Assembly (NCBI RefSeq): GCF_002205845.1
Contig: NZ_NISI01000005.1
Location: 372,001-436,000, forward strand
Length of the DNA: 64,000 nt
Source: Roseateles puraquae
GTDB taxonomy: Bacteria > Pseudomonadota > Gammaproteobacteria > Burkholderiales > Burkholderiaceae_C
Reading direction: 5' to 3'
Of the stretch, positions 25,289 to 35,900 are shown in pieces. The first letter of the stretch is position 1, and each line of letters starts with the position of its first letter. Position numbers and translations under genes: made by a program. The notes beneath the pieces are model-generated. The model was given only the letters and a program-made list of their open reading frames with translations. It was not told where the DNA came from and made no database searches.

Positions 25289-26977
25289 TCAATGCGAGCC
25301 GTACAACTCGGCCACGCGGGTGATGAACTCGTCGATGAAGATCTGCATGTCCGAGGTCGCGTTCTTGATCTGCGCGGCGAGGTAGTTGTAGCCAAACAGC
25401 GCCGGTATCGCGACGCCCAGGCCCGCGACGGTGGCCAGCAGCGCTGCGGCGATGCCCGGTGCGATGGCGTTCACGTTGACGTCGCCCGCGGCAGCGATCG
25501 CAGCGAAGGTGATCATCACGCCCACCACTGTGCCCAGCAGGCCGAGGAAGGGGCCGCCGGAGATGGCGATCGTCAGCAGCACCATGCCCGAGTTGAGCTG
25601 GGCGTTCTCGCGCACATAGTCGGCATCCACCGAAGCCTTGACCGCATCCAGCGATGCGCCCGACAGCGGCTTGGCGCCAGCCTCGCCGACCTTGCGCTTG
25701 GCCAGTTCGCGCACGCCCGCCTGATAGAGGCGGTAGATGGGCGACTGCGGATGCGGGGCCTGCTGCTCCAGGTGCAGCAGGTTGTCGCTCGCCTCTCGGA
25801 AGCGCAGCACGAAGCTGCGGTTGGCCTTGGCCACGCGGTTGACCAGCAGGCCCTTGCTGACCATGACCCAGGCCGCGATGGCGAACATCACAGCCAGGAT
25901 GATGATGACCACCCAGGCATCCACCGTCAGGTTCTTGACCAGAATGCCCATGTAGCCGTGGCTCTCGCCGTCGCCGCCGGCGTTGTCCTTGCCTTCGCGG
26001 CCGGTGCTCACGAGCTTGCCCTGCGCGCCCTGGGTGCCCACGGCCACGGCCAGCCAGTCGGCGCTGCGCAGGGCGGCGGCCACCTGCACTTCATCCATCA
26101 GGCCGCGTGCCCCTTCGCCCAGGCGCAGGTTGCTGCCGAGCGCCGGTGTCGCGAGGTCACCCTGAGCGACCTGGGTGCCGTCGACGAAGAGCGTCGCCTT
26201 GCCCAGGCCCAGCCGCAATGCCACATGCGTCCAGCGGCCCGCGGCGATATCGCCACCGCTGACGTCGCCACGGTCGCCGCGCAGCACCAGCTTGCCGCCG
26301 CTGAGATTCAGCGTCAGGCCACCCCAGTTCAGCAGTGTGGCGCGCTGCACATCGTCGAGCTTGACCCACAGCCCGGCGGTCAGCTGACTGCCAGCGTCCA
26401 CCACCGGTTTGTCAGACAGTGCGTAGGTGATGGGCTCGCCAGTCAGGCGGGCGCTGGCCGCCAGCAGCCCGTTGGGCTCGGTACTCAGGCTGCCTTGCGG
26501 CTTGACCGCACCGAGCTGGTCGGCGCCGGCGGGCTTGTCGCTGAAGTGCAGCGCGATGACCGTGGCGGCATCAAAGCCCGTCGCGTCGCTCGCCTCGGCC
26601 GCCGCCTTGGGATTGCCGCCGTAGACATAGAACACGTTCTTGTCGCTGCCGGGCAGGACCGTTGGGAGTTGCACCCACAGCACGGCCAGTTCGTTGATGC
26701 CGTCGAAGCGCTCGACGCTGAATTTCAGCGGCGTCTTGTCGTCGCCTGCCACCACGCGCAGGTCGCTGCCGTCTTCCTTGGCGGCAGCGAAGTCGAAGTT
26801 GCCGGAATGCAGCCGCACCGCGACGGTCACGCCGTTGACGGCTTCCCGAGTCTCCAGACCTTGGGACGACGTGTTCAGGGTGATCTTGGTGCGTTCGCTC
26901 CAATCGCCGTTCCACCACGCGTGGGCTGTGGCGGGAATGGAGGCGGCGAACAAGAGGGCGGTGAGAGCTTTGCGCAT
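25289..26977 (-). CDS. exbB: ExbB proton channel fused to DUF2341 and LamG-like domains
   Basis: The 562-residue protein has a signal peptide (1-20, ending TAHA). Residues 20-125 are a DUF2341-type domain (WWNGDWSERTKITLN, DGSDLRVVAGDD, VFYVYGGNP). Residues about 190-310 form a LamG/concanavalin-like sugar- or protein-binding domain (LTAGLWVKLDD, GRWTHVALRLG, ATLFVDGTQVAQ, GLMDEVQV). A first membrane helix is at 352-378. The C-terminal MotA/TolQ/ExbB core has helices at about 463-498 (GGPFLGLLGTVVGVMITFA) and 510-533 (AALLATVAGLGVAIPALFGY). The extra domains face the periplasm. Plain ExbB proteins have none, so this one may sense a wall or secreted ligand and gate the proton channel. It starts 17 nt after the giant adhesin. 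Confidence 0.88.
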   Translation of the reverse strand: MRKALTALLFAASIPATAHAWWNGDWSERTKITLNTSSQGLETREAVNGVTVAVRLHSGNFDFAAAKEDGSDLRVVAGDDKTPLKFSVERFDGINELAVLWVQLPTVLPGSDKNVFYVYGGNPKAAAEASDATGFDAATVIALHFSDKPAGADQLGAVKPQGSLSTEPNGLLAASARLTGEPITYALSDKPVVDAGSQLTAGLWVKLDDVQRATLLNWGGLTLNLSGGKLVLRGDRGDVSGGDIAAGRWTHVALRLGLGKATLFVDGTQVAQGDLATPALGSNLRLGEGARGLMDEVQVAAALRSADWLAVAVGTQGAQGKLVSTGREGKDNAGGDGESHGYMGILVKNLTVDAWVVIIILAVMFAIAAWVMVSKGLLVNRVAKANRSFVLRFREASDNLLHLEQQAPHPQSPIYRLYQAGVRELAKRKVGEAGAKPLSGASLDAVKASVDADYVRENAQLNSGMVLLTIAISGGPFLGLLGTVVGVMITFAAIAAAGDVNVNAIAPGIAAALLATVAGLGVAIPALFGYNYLAAQIKNATSDMQIFIDEFITRVAELYGSH

Positions 26978-26994
26978 GGAAGGTCCTTCGTCGA

Positions 26995-29900
26995 TTACTG
27001 GCCGCCGCCGAAGCCGAGGAACTCCAGCAGCAGGTTGCGGCGGCGGCGGCGCTTCTTTTTGTCGTCGTCCTCGCCATCGGCGCTGGCGGGCCCGGCGCTG
27101 GTGGGGGTCTGTATGGCGTTGGCGGGGGCCGAGAGCGTGGCTGCGGGTGGCTCGGCTTTGCCGCCGCCGGTGGTCTTGCCGACGACCTGGATGTCGATGG
27201 CGTTGACCAGGCGCTCAGCGGCCAGCGTGGCATTGCCGCGTGAGCGGATGCCCGCCTCACCGGCATTGATCTCGCCAGCCGGAGCGAACAAGAAGAGGTT
27301 GCTATCGGCGTTCAGCACCGCGATGCCCGAGCCGCTGAACGAGCCCGAGGTGTCGAACACGAGGTTGCCCTGATCGTCCAGCCGCAGCACGGGTGCCGGT
27401 GCGCCCGTCACGGTCTTGGCGCCGCGACCGGCGTCGATGTTGCCGGCCGAGGCCCACAGCAGGAGGTCGCCCTTGGCGAGCGTGAAAACGCGCGACTGGT
27501 TGACCGCGAAATCGTCGCGCACGGCAGCGGCAATGGCGCCGCCATTGACCGTCACCAGCCCGAGGTCGGTCGGCGATTTGGGGCTGCCGCTGGCAACGAT
27601 CTCGCCGGCGTTGGCACCGCCGCCCGGGGCTATCAGCGTGATGCCGGCCTGCTGCAGGGTCTTGATCTGGCTGGTCGGCAGCCGCACGTCGCCGCTGGGT
27701 CGGCTGGCCAGCCCGTCGAGCGGGAACAGCATGTTGATGGCGGCATAGCCAGGCGCGTAGGCGCGCCAGCGGTCGTCATCGGCCAGGGCGGCGGCGGCGC
27801 TGCCGGCGGATTGCAGCTCACCAACGAGCTGACGGTTCAGCCAGGGAATCTGCTGCATCGGCGGCAGGCCTTCGAACACCGCAAGCGCTTCGGCGTCGCT
27901 GACCGTGCCGGCGCCCAGGTGCAGGCTGCGCACATAGTCGCCCAAGGCCCGTGCTTCGGCAGGCGTGGTCAGCCGCGCAAGCAGCGCCTGACGGGCGTCG
28001 ACAGGCAGGCTTGCCAGGCGCTGGGTCAGCAGCGGCAAGGTGACGGCGTCGCGCTGCGCCTGCGGCAGCTTGGCAAACACCGCCAGGGCCTGCGCCGGAC
28101 TGAGCTCGCTCCAGGCGGGCAGCTGGTGGCCCGTCAGCCGGGCGGCGTAGGCCGTGACAGCAGCGTCTGCAGGGTCCACGCCGAGCAGCGCACCAATGCG
28201 CAACCGTTGCTCCGTGGCGTCGGCTCGTGCGGGCAGGCCGCGCACATGGCTGGCAATGCCGGCGTCCACGGCGGCATTGCCGAGCAGCTCGCGCAGCGCC
28301 GTCAGTTGCTCACCTGCAGCGAGCTGGCTGAAGCTGCTACGCGTACCGCCAAGCGCCGTGTAGAGCGCGCCCAGACGTTGCGGCGTCCAGCCGCTGCTGC
28401 CGAAGAGGGCAAATCCCTGGCGCACGGCCTGCGCATAGTCCTGACCGTCGGCCCGCAGGCCGGCCAGCACGGTGATATCGCTGCCTGTTGCCGGCAGCAG
28501 GGTGCTGTTGCGTGTGCCACCCAGCGCGACCAGGCCGCTGTTGCTGCCCAGGTCGATGTCCCTGCCTGCCACCACCAGCAGGTCGCCGGGACCGGCGACT
28601 TCCACCGCCACGTTGCGCTGGTCGCGCGCGGCCTGCAGCCAGCTGAACTCGCGAACTGGCAAGGGGGTACCGTCGCTGTTGTAGGCGCGGTCCTGTTGCT
28701 GGACGGTGAGCAGCTTGCCCTGGGCGAACACGATGTCCCGCCCGGCCTCCATGTGCACCGGCCGCGCCGACACCAGGTTGTTGTTGACCTGTACGTCAGC
28801 GCCTGCCACGAGGCGCACCGGATTGCGGCTGCCGAGGTCGAGCTGCGGCAGGGTGTCGGGACTGGTGCCGGCTTCTTCGTCCGGATAGCGGCTCGGCCGG
28901 ATGCCAGACAGCGGTTGCGCCAGCGCGTCGTTGAGGCGGCTGCGGTTGTAGAGACCGGGCTCCAGCAGCGTGGTCTGGGCGGCCACCGTCATGCCGGAGA
29001 CGGTCAGGTTGCCCGACGCCAGCAGGACCGTGCTGCCATCATGCTGGGGCAGCTGGTTGAAGCCGCCATCCAGCGTCAAGTCACCGGCGGGTGCCACCAG
29101 CTGCAGTCGTTCGGGTAACAGGGTCTGCACCGCGTCTCGCGAGCCTGGCTGGCCGTTGACGCGCGCGGCCTCGCCGCGCAGCCGCACGGTGCCGGTGCCG
29201 CTGAGGACATCCAGTGCGGCGCCGCTGGTGAGACCGGCCAGCACGCTGCCCTGGCCAAGCGTGTTGGCCGCGTCGGGCGTGGTCATGCCCGCATCACGCA
29301 CGGCGCCCAGGTCGACACCGGTGGCACCGCGCACCTGTACCTGCGTGGCCAGATGCAGCAACTGCAGGCCGGCATCCACGGTGACCTGTGTGGCGGCGGG
29401 GTCGCGTGCCACAGCGCCGCCAGCCGTCACGTCCAGCCTCGGGCCGGTGGCAAACAGGCGGCCGCCCAGCACGTCTCGCCCCGTCTCCAGGGCGACGTTG
29501 CCGCCGCCGGTCTGGTAGAGATGCGTCTGTGTCGCTGCTGCGTCGTTGGTGGGTTTGCCACGCCAGCCGCTGCTGGCGGCCGAGGCGTGCACCTGCACCG
29601 CATCACGGCCGGCGCTGAGCGTGACGTTGCCGCCGCCAAAGGTGGCGATGCCCTGGCCGAACTGGTCGTAGCGTGACCACCACGCCGTCGGCGAGAGTCC
29701 GTCAACGCCCGAGCGCCACCACCACTGGCTGACGTCGTCCTGGGTGCGGCCCAGCGCGGCGCCCTTGAGGTCGCGGCCGGCTGTGATGCGAATGTCTCCA
29801 CCGCGTGTGAGGAAGGGACTCAGGCCAGCCACCTGCAGGTCCGGCGCCAACAGTGTCAGATCCATGCCGAGCTGAGCCGGCCCGGGCAGTGCGTCGGGAC

Positions 29901-32900
29901 CAGCAGGTGCCGGTGGAGGGGGCGGTGGCACCGGTACAGCGGGTGGCGGCGGTGCGGGCACAGGGTTGGGTGCAGGTACCGGGTCCTCGCCGGGCTGGGT
30001 CGGTGGCTTGGGCGGCAGTTGGTCACGGGTGCTGCTGTCGCCATTGGCGGCAGCCGTCTGCTCGCGCTCCTCCTCCTTGCTGCTGGTGGCGATGTCGGTC
30101 GTGCGGGCGCGGCTGTCCGGGCGCGCTGGGGATGAAAGCGTGCTGCGCACAGTCTGCGTCAACGGTAGCGGGGGCAGGCGGTCGCGCGTACTGTCGTTGC
30201 CGTTGCCGGCTGAGGGCTCGGTGGCCGGCACGGGGGAGGGCACCGGGGACGTCTGCGGAGCCGGGGCGACAAGCGGCGGTGTGGGTGGCAACTGATCGCG
30301 GGTGCTGTCGTTGCCGTTGCCGCCCGACGGCACGGAGGGCGCCGGCACCGGTGAAGGCGGCGGCACGGTGATCACCAGCGGCGGTGTCGGTGGCAACTGG
30401 TCGCGCGTGCTCTGGTTGCCATTGCCGGCAGACGGCAGCCCGGGCACGGGCGTGGGCGAGGGGGCGGGCACCGGGGCTGGTGACGGCGAAGGCGATGGCG
30501 AGGGTGACGGCGTGGGCGTCGGCGTGGGGGCAGGCGTCGGAGCCGGGGAAGGGGCGGGCACAGGCTTCTCACCCGGCTTGGTCGGTGGCACCGGGGGAAG
30601 CTGGTCACGCGTGGTTCCGTCGCCGTTGCCCGTGGACATCGGCGGTGGCGCGCCCGGCGGCAGCGGTGGGTTCTTGTTGCCGGTGTCAGCGCCGTTGCCG
30701 GGTGAGGGCTGGCCAGGCGGGGCGCTGGGCGGGCCCGGGGGCGGCGGCACCGGCGTGGGCGATGGTGCCGGTGTGGGCGTGGGGCCAGGCGCCGGCGCGC
30801 CGGGCGGCAGCGGCGGATTCACGTTGCCCGTGTTCGATCCATTGCCGGTGGACGGTTGGGTGGGCGGATTGCTTGGCGGGCCGGGCAGGGGAGACGGCGC
30901 CGGCGTCGGAGCCGGTGTTGGCGCTGGCGTCGGCGCTGGCGATGGCGATGGCGTTGGGGTGGGTGACGGAGACGGCGCAGGCACACCCGGCGGCGAGGGC
31001 GGGTTCACCGTGCCGGTATCGCTGCCGTTGCCCTTGGAGGGCTGCGTGGGCGCGTTGGTGGGCGGCCCGGGCGGCAATGGGATCGGGGTTGGCGCGGGTG
31101 GCGCGGGCGGCGGTGGCGGAGGTGTTGGTGCACCTGGCGGCAGCGGCGGGTTGGCGTTGCCGGTATCGATCGGTGGCGGGCCCGAAGGCGCTGGGGCCGG
31201 GGAAGGCGGCGGTGGGTTAGGCGCGGGCGAGGGGCTTGGCGCCGGCGGCCGCGGCGGGCTGGGCGGGGCGTCGAGGTCGGCCGACTCCTGGCTGAGAGCG
31301 GGGTGGCCGGTGGTGTAGATCTTGGCGCCAGTGTTGCTCAGGACGACATCGCCCGCGGAGGCGATGCGGATGTTGCCGGTGGTCGTGCGTACCGGCACCG
31401 TTGGGGCGACCTCGCTGCCGATCGGGCTGCGACCGATGACCAGCTGGCGGTCGCTGGCGCCCTGACGCGTGGACATCAGGTTGGCCGAGGTGAGGTCCGC
31501 ACCCGCCACGAGGCGCAGCGTGCCGGCGCGAGCGCTGACGGCCACCCAGTCGTCCAGTGTGGTGGCGCTGCTGGCAGCCGGTGCCTGAAAGCCCGAGCTC
31601 AGTCCGTGGTCGATGACGAGGTTGCCTGCGGCCCGCAGCGTGATGGAGGTTTCGCCGGCGTGCGGCAGGGCAGCGCGGTCGGCCTGGGTGAGCAGCGGCA
31701 GGTTCCAGTCTGCAGCCAGGCGCATGTCGCCGCTGGATTGCAGTTCAGCACCGGCATGGACGCGCATGCGCGGCTGCAGGCCTGGCTGCTTCGAGGCCAG
31801 GCGCTGCGAGGTCTCTTCAGCATGCGCGTTCAAGAAGGCGCGGCTCTCGCTATCGACCAGGGCTGTCCCGAAGCGTGCTGGTGTGGGCGTCGGTGTCGGC
31901 GCAGGGGCGGGCGGCGTCGGCGTCGGCGTCGGTGCAGGGCTTGGCGCTGGGCCTCCTGTGGAACCAGGCGGCAGCTGGTCGCGGGTGGTGTTGCCATTGC
32001 CGCTCGAGGGCTGGGTGTCGTCGGCCGTGGCTTTGGCAAGGCCGCTGGCGCCGACCTTGGGCAGGGGAGGCGGCGGCGGCAGGCCGTCGCGGGTGCTGTC
32101 GTTCTGGCCGGGCGGCGTCGGGGACGGGCTGGGCGACGGGGACGGTGTCGGTGTAGGAGCCGGTGTCGGCGCAGGGGCAGGCGTGGGCGTCGGAGCTGGC
32201 GCGGTGCCGACGCCGATCTCGGTGACGTCACGGTAGACCTTGACCGCTTCAATCTCGAGCAGTGAAAGACCGGTCAGCGTGGTTTCGATGGGCTTGATGC
32301 GCACGTCGGTGCCGACACCAGAGCCGTCGCTGGCCAGGCCCTCACGGCTGGCGCGCAGCAGCAGGACGCCGTTGTCGGCCGGGCTGCGGCCCGAGGTGTC
32401 GACGCTGCTGTTGGCGGCCAGGTCGATGGCGCCGCCGGCGCTCATCAGCTCGACATCACCACCACGCCCGGCGCTGGCATTGGCCAGCAGCTTGGCGCCG
32501 GCTTGCAGGCTCAGGCCCTGGCCAGCCGCGAGTGTGATGCTGCCTGCGTCGGTGCTGGCGCTGCTGGCATCGAGCACGCCAGCGATGTTGAGCTGGCCGG
32601 CATCGCTGGTGAGCTGGATGTCCTGTGCGGCCAGCCGCGTGCCCGCAGCCAACTGCTGATCGCCCTCGCGGTTGCGCACGCTGATGAGGCGGTTGAACTC
32701 GCCGGGCCCGATGCGGGCCGCCAGCGCGCCCAGGTCCACGGCGGTGCGGCTGTCGACCTGCAGGCTGGCGCCCTGGCCGATGGCCGCGATGCCTCGTAAG
32801 TTGCCGCTGATGTCGACCCGGCCCTGGGCGGCCGACAGGCTGAGGTTGCCACCGCGTGCTGAGCCCCCGGATACATCCAGCAGCGAGCCAGCGTCGGTCA

Positions 32901-35900
32901 CCAGGTCGCCGCCGCTGCTTTGCAGCGTGATGTTGCCCGCAGCCAGCGCGATGTCCTGGCCGGCGACTTTCACGCTGCGGCCAGATACGTCGATGGCACC
33001 GGTCGCGGACACGTGTAGGTCACCGCTGCTGGCCAGCTGCACCTGGCCCCCTCGGAGGTCGATGCGACCGGCCAGGTCGATGCGCTGCGCCTGCACCGCC
33101 AGTCGACCGCCGGTCTCGGATGGGCCAGTGCCGGTGCTGCTGCCGATGCTGTTCAGGGCGAACGCCCCTGCGACCTGAAGCTGGGTGTCGGCACTGCCGG
33201 CATTGCCGAGCACGGGTGCCGCCACCGTCAGCCGACCCTGGGCGGTGAAGTTGCCACTGTCCTGCAGTGCCACGGCCTGGCCGGCCTGCATGCGCGTCTC
33301 GCTCGCCGCCAGCACCTGGCTGCCGCTGGCCAGGGTGAGCTTGCCGTCCGCCTGCAGCAGCAGCTCGCCCGCGGTGGCCGCGGCGGTCATGGTGGGCGTG
33401 AGGCCACTGCGGTGGGTCAGCACCAGGGACGAGGCCGCTACCTGCGCCGCACCCAGCGAGGGCGCGCGCAGCACCGGCGCATCCAGCGTCAGGGTGCGGG
33501 GCTTGAAGCCACCCAGGCTGCTGCCTGCAGCGAAGCTGATGCTGGAGTAGCTGCGCAGCGTGAGGTCGGCGCCGGCACCAAGGCTGGTCAGCCAGCGCTC
33601 GTTCACTTGCAGCGTGTTGGGGCTGAAGCCTGGCGCGCCGAGGCTCAGGCCGCCGGCGCCCAGGGCCAGCGAGCCAGCGGTCAGCGCGAGATCGGCGCCG
33701 AGGCTGGCCGCGCCGGAGCTGTCGAGCGCCAGCGCGCCGGTGCCGGCAGACAGGCGCACCTGGTTGCCAATGATGAGCTGGCCGTTGAAGGCCTGCGGCG
33801 TGCTGCGCAGCAGCTGTGCGCCGGCGTCGCCACTGAGCCGCACGCCCGCACCATCGCCCGTGGTCCGGTACTGCCGGACGGTGGTGGACGTCAGCGAGGT
33901 CGCCGGTGTCGTCGCCAGCAGCGCGCTGTCGTTGCCGATGCGGACGGTTTCGCGCGCCACCAAGGTGAGGTCCTGCCCGCTCAGCGTGGTGCCCGAGGCG
34001 ACGCTCAACTCGCGGGCCTGCACGTCCAGGGCCAAGGCGTCGGCCGTGCCGCTGGGCTCGGCAGGGCGCGCGCCCAGTACCAGGCTCTGGGCATTCAGCC
34101 CGCTGAGCTGGGCGGCATCAAGCAACAGCGTGGAGGCATCGCCAGGCGCGCGTTGGCCGCCCACCTGCATCTGGGCGGCCGCGATGTAGACCTCTGCGCC
34201 GCGTCCCGGCACCGCGGCAGCGGCGCCTTGCTGCAGGCTGCCCACGGCTGCTTGCAGCGTCGCGTTGAGGTTCATCTGCTGGCCGGTCAGCACAAGGCGC
34301 CCTGCATCCCGGGCGCCCGCGGGCACCAGGCGGCCAGCCTTGGCTGCGGCCGCAGCAAACTGGGCATCGAAGTCGGTCAGGCGGATCTCGGAGCGCTTGC
34401 GCGCCTGGGCCGAGGTTTCGAGCGTCCAGCTGCCGGGCAGGGCGGCCTGGAAGCCGGTGCCGGCATCGGCCAGCTGCGCACCGATGACCTGGCTGCCGTC
34501 GGCCTGGCTCACGGCCGTGCCCAGGGCCATCGGCGTGCCGCTGCTCGGGCGGATCAGGTAGGCGCCGTCAAGCACCGCGTAGCGAGCCGGCAGCAGCGTG
34601 TAGCGGCCGGCGGGAATCGCGGCGCCCTCGCCAATGATGACTTCTCGCCCGAGGCTGGGCGTGCTTGCGGCCAGTGACGGGTCCCACAGGCCTTGCAGCC
34701 TGCGGCCGGGCAGTAGCGCGAACGCGCCGTCGCTGCCGGTGAATACGTCCTTGGAGCCACCGGGGCCAGGCACGAACTGCCAGCCTTTGAGCTCACCGCC
34801 GCCACTGAGGTCAACCGTTGCGCCGGCCTGCAGGTCCAGGCGGGGCGCGTCCAGCGTGACCGTCTTGGCCAGCGGCGTCTCCAGCACCAGGCCGGTGGCC
34901 GGGCGCGTCCAGCTGACGCCGTCGCTGCCGCCGAGCAGCAGAGTCTGGCCACGCAGGCTGACCGAGGTCTCACTGCCGGGATCGAGGGTCAGCGACTGGC
35001 TGGCCCGCAACTGGATGCTTCCGCCCGGCGCCCGCAGCGTGCCGCCCTGGACGATGTCCTGGGCCAGGATGGTGAGCTGTCCGGCGGCGCTGGCGGGCTG
35101 GTCCTGCGCGTCCAGGCTGCGGCTGATGCTCACGCGGTGACCGGTGGCATCGAGGGTGAAGGCGGTGTCGGTGGCCGGGTAGATCTGCGCGGCCGTGAGG
35201 TGAACATCGGCCTGGGTCAGCAGGGCGCCCGCGATGGCCCCCTGGGCGGTGGGCGCCTCGGTGCTGAGACTCTGCAGTCGGAGATCCTGGGCGGCGTTCA
35301 AGGTGAGCTCGCCCAGGCCCTGCGTGACGACCCGCTCGCTGACGACCAGGTTGCGCGACGCCTGCAGCGTAAGTTGGGCGTTGCCTGAGGTGGGGGCCGG
35401 CAGCGAGGCGGGATTGCCTTGCAGGTCGGAGACGCGGGCCTGCCGGTTGCCCCAGGCGAGTTCCACGGCCTGCAGTCGCGCCTGGGCGCCGGCGGCCAGG
35501 CTCAGGCGCGGGGTGTCCAGCGTGAGATTGCGGGCGAGGGCGAGATTGACGCCATCGCTGATGACCAGGCCATCCTGCGCAGCCAGCGTCAGGTCTGCGA
35601 CGCCTGATGCCGCGATCTGTGCGGCTGAGATCGAGGCGTTCCCCAAGCCCAGCGCAGACGGTGCGGGCAGATCGCTGGTGCGCAGGTCGCGGCTGGCGTT
35701 GCTGGCCATGGGGGTCAGGGTCAACTGGCGCAACGGCGGCAGTTGGGTGGCCTGGCTGCTTCTCCCGGAGGTCAGCGCAACGCTGAGCCGCCCCCCCGCC
35801 TGGGTCAGGTCGCCGCCCTTGGCGCTGAGGCTGCCTTCGAGGATGAGGGCGCCGTTGCCGCTGATGGCCACGCTGCCACCGGCACTGGCCACATCCAGGC

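Noticed and set aside
30302..31318. Gly/Ala/Val-repeat protein on the plus strand
   Set aside because: It is the antisense reading of the proline-rich repeat of tpsA; the repeat units make sense only as TRDQLPP/NPPLPPG in the minus frame.
29995..32115. Spaced repeats considered as a CRISPR array
   Set aside because: Units vary in length and sequence, keep one reading frame and have Pro-coding spacers; no cas genes are near.
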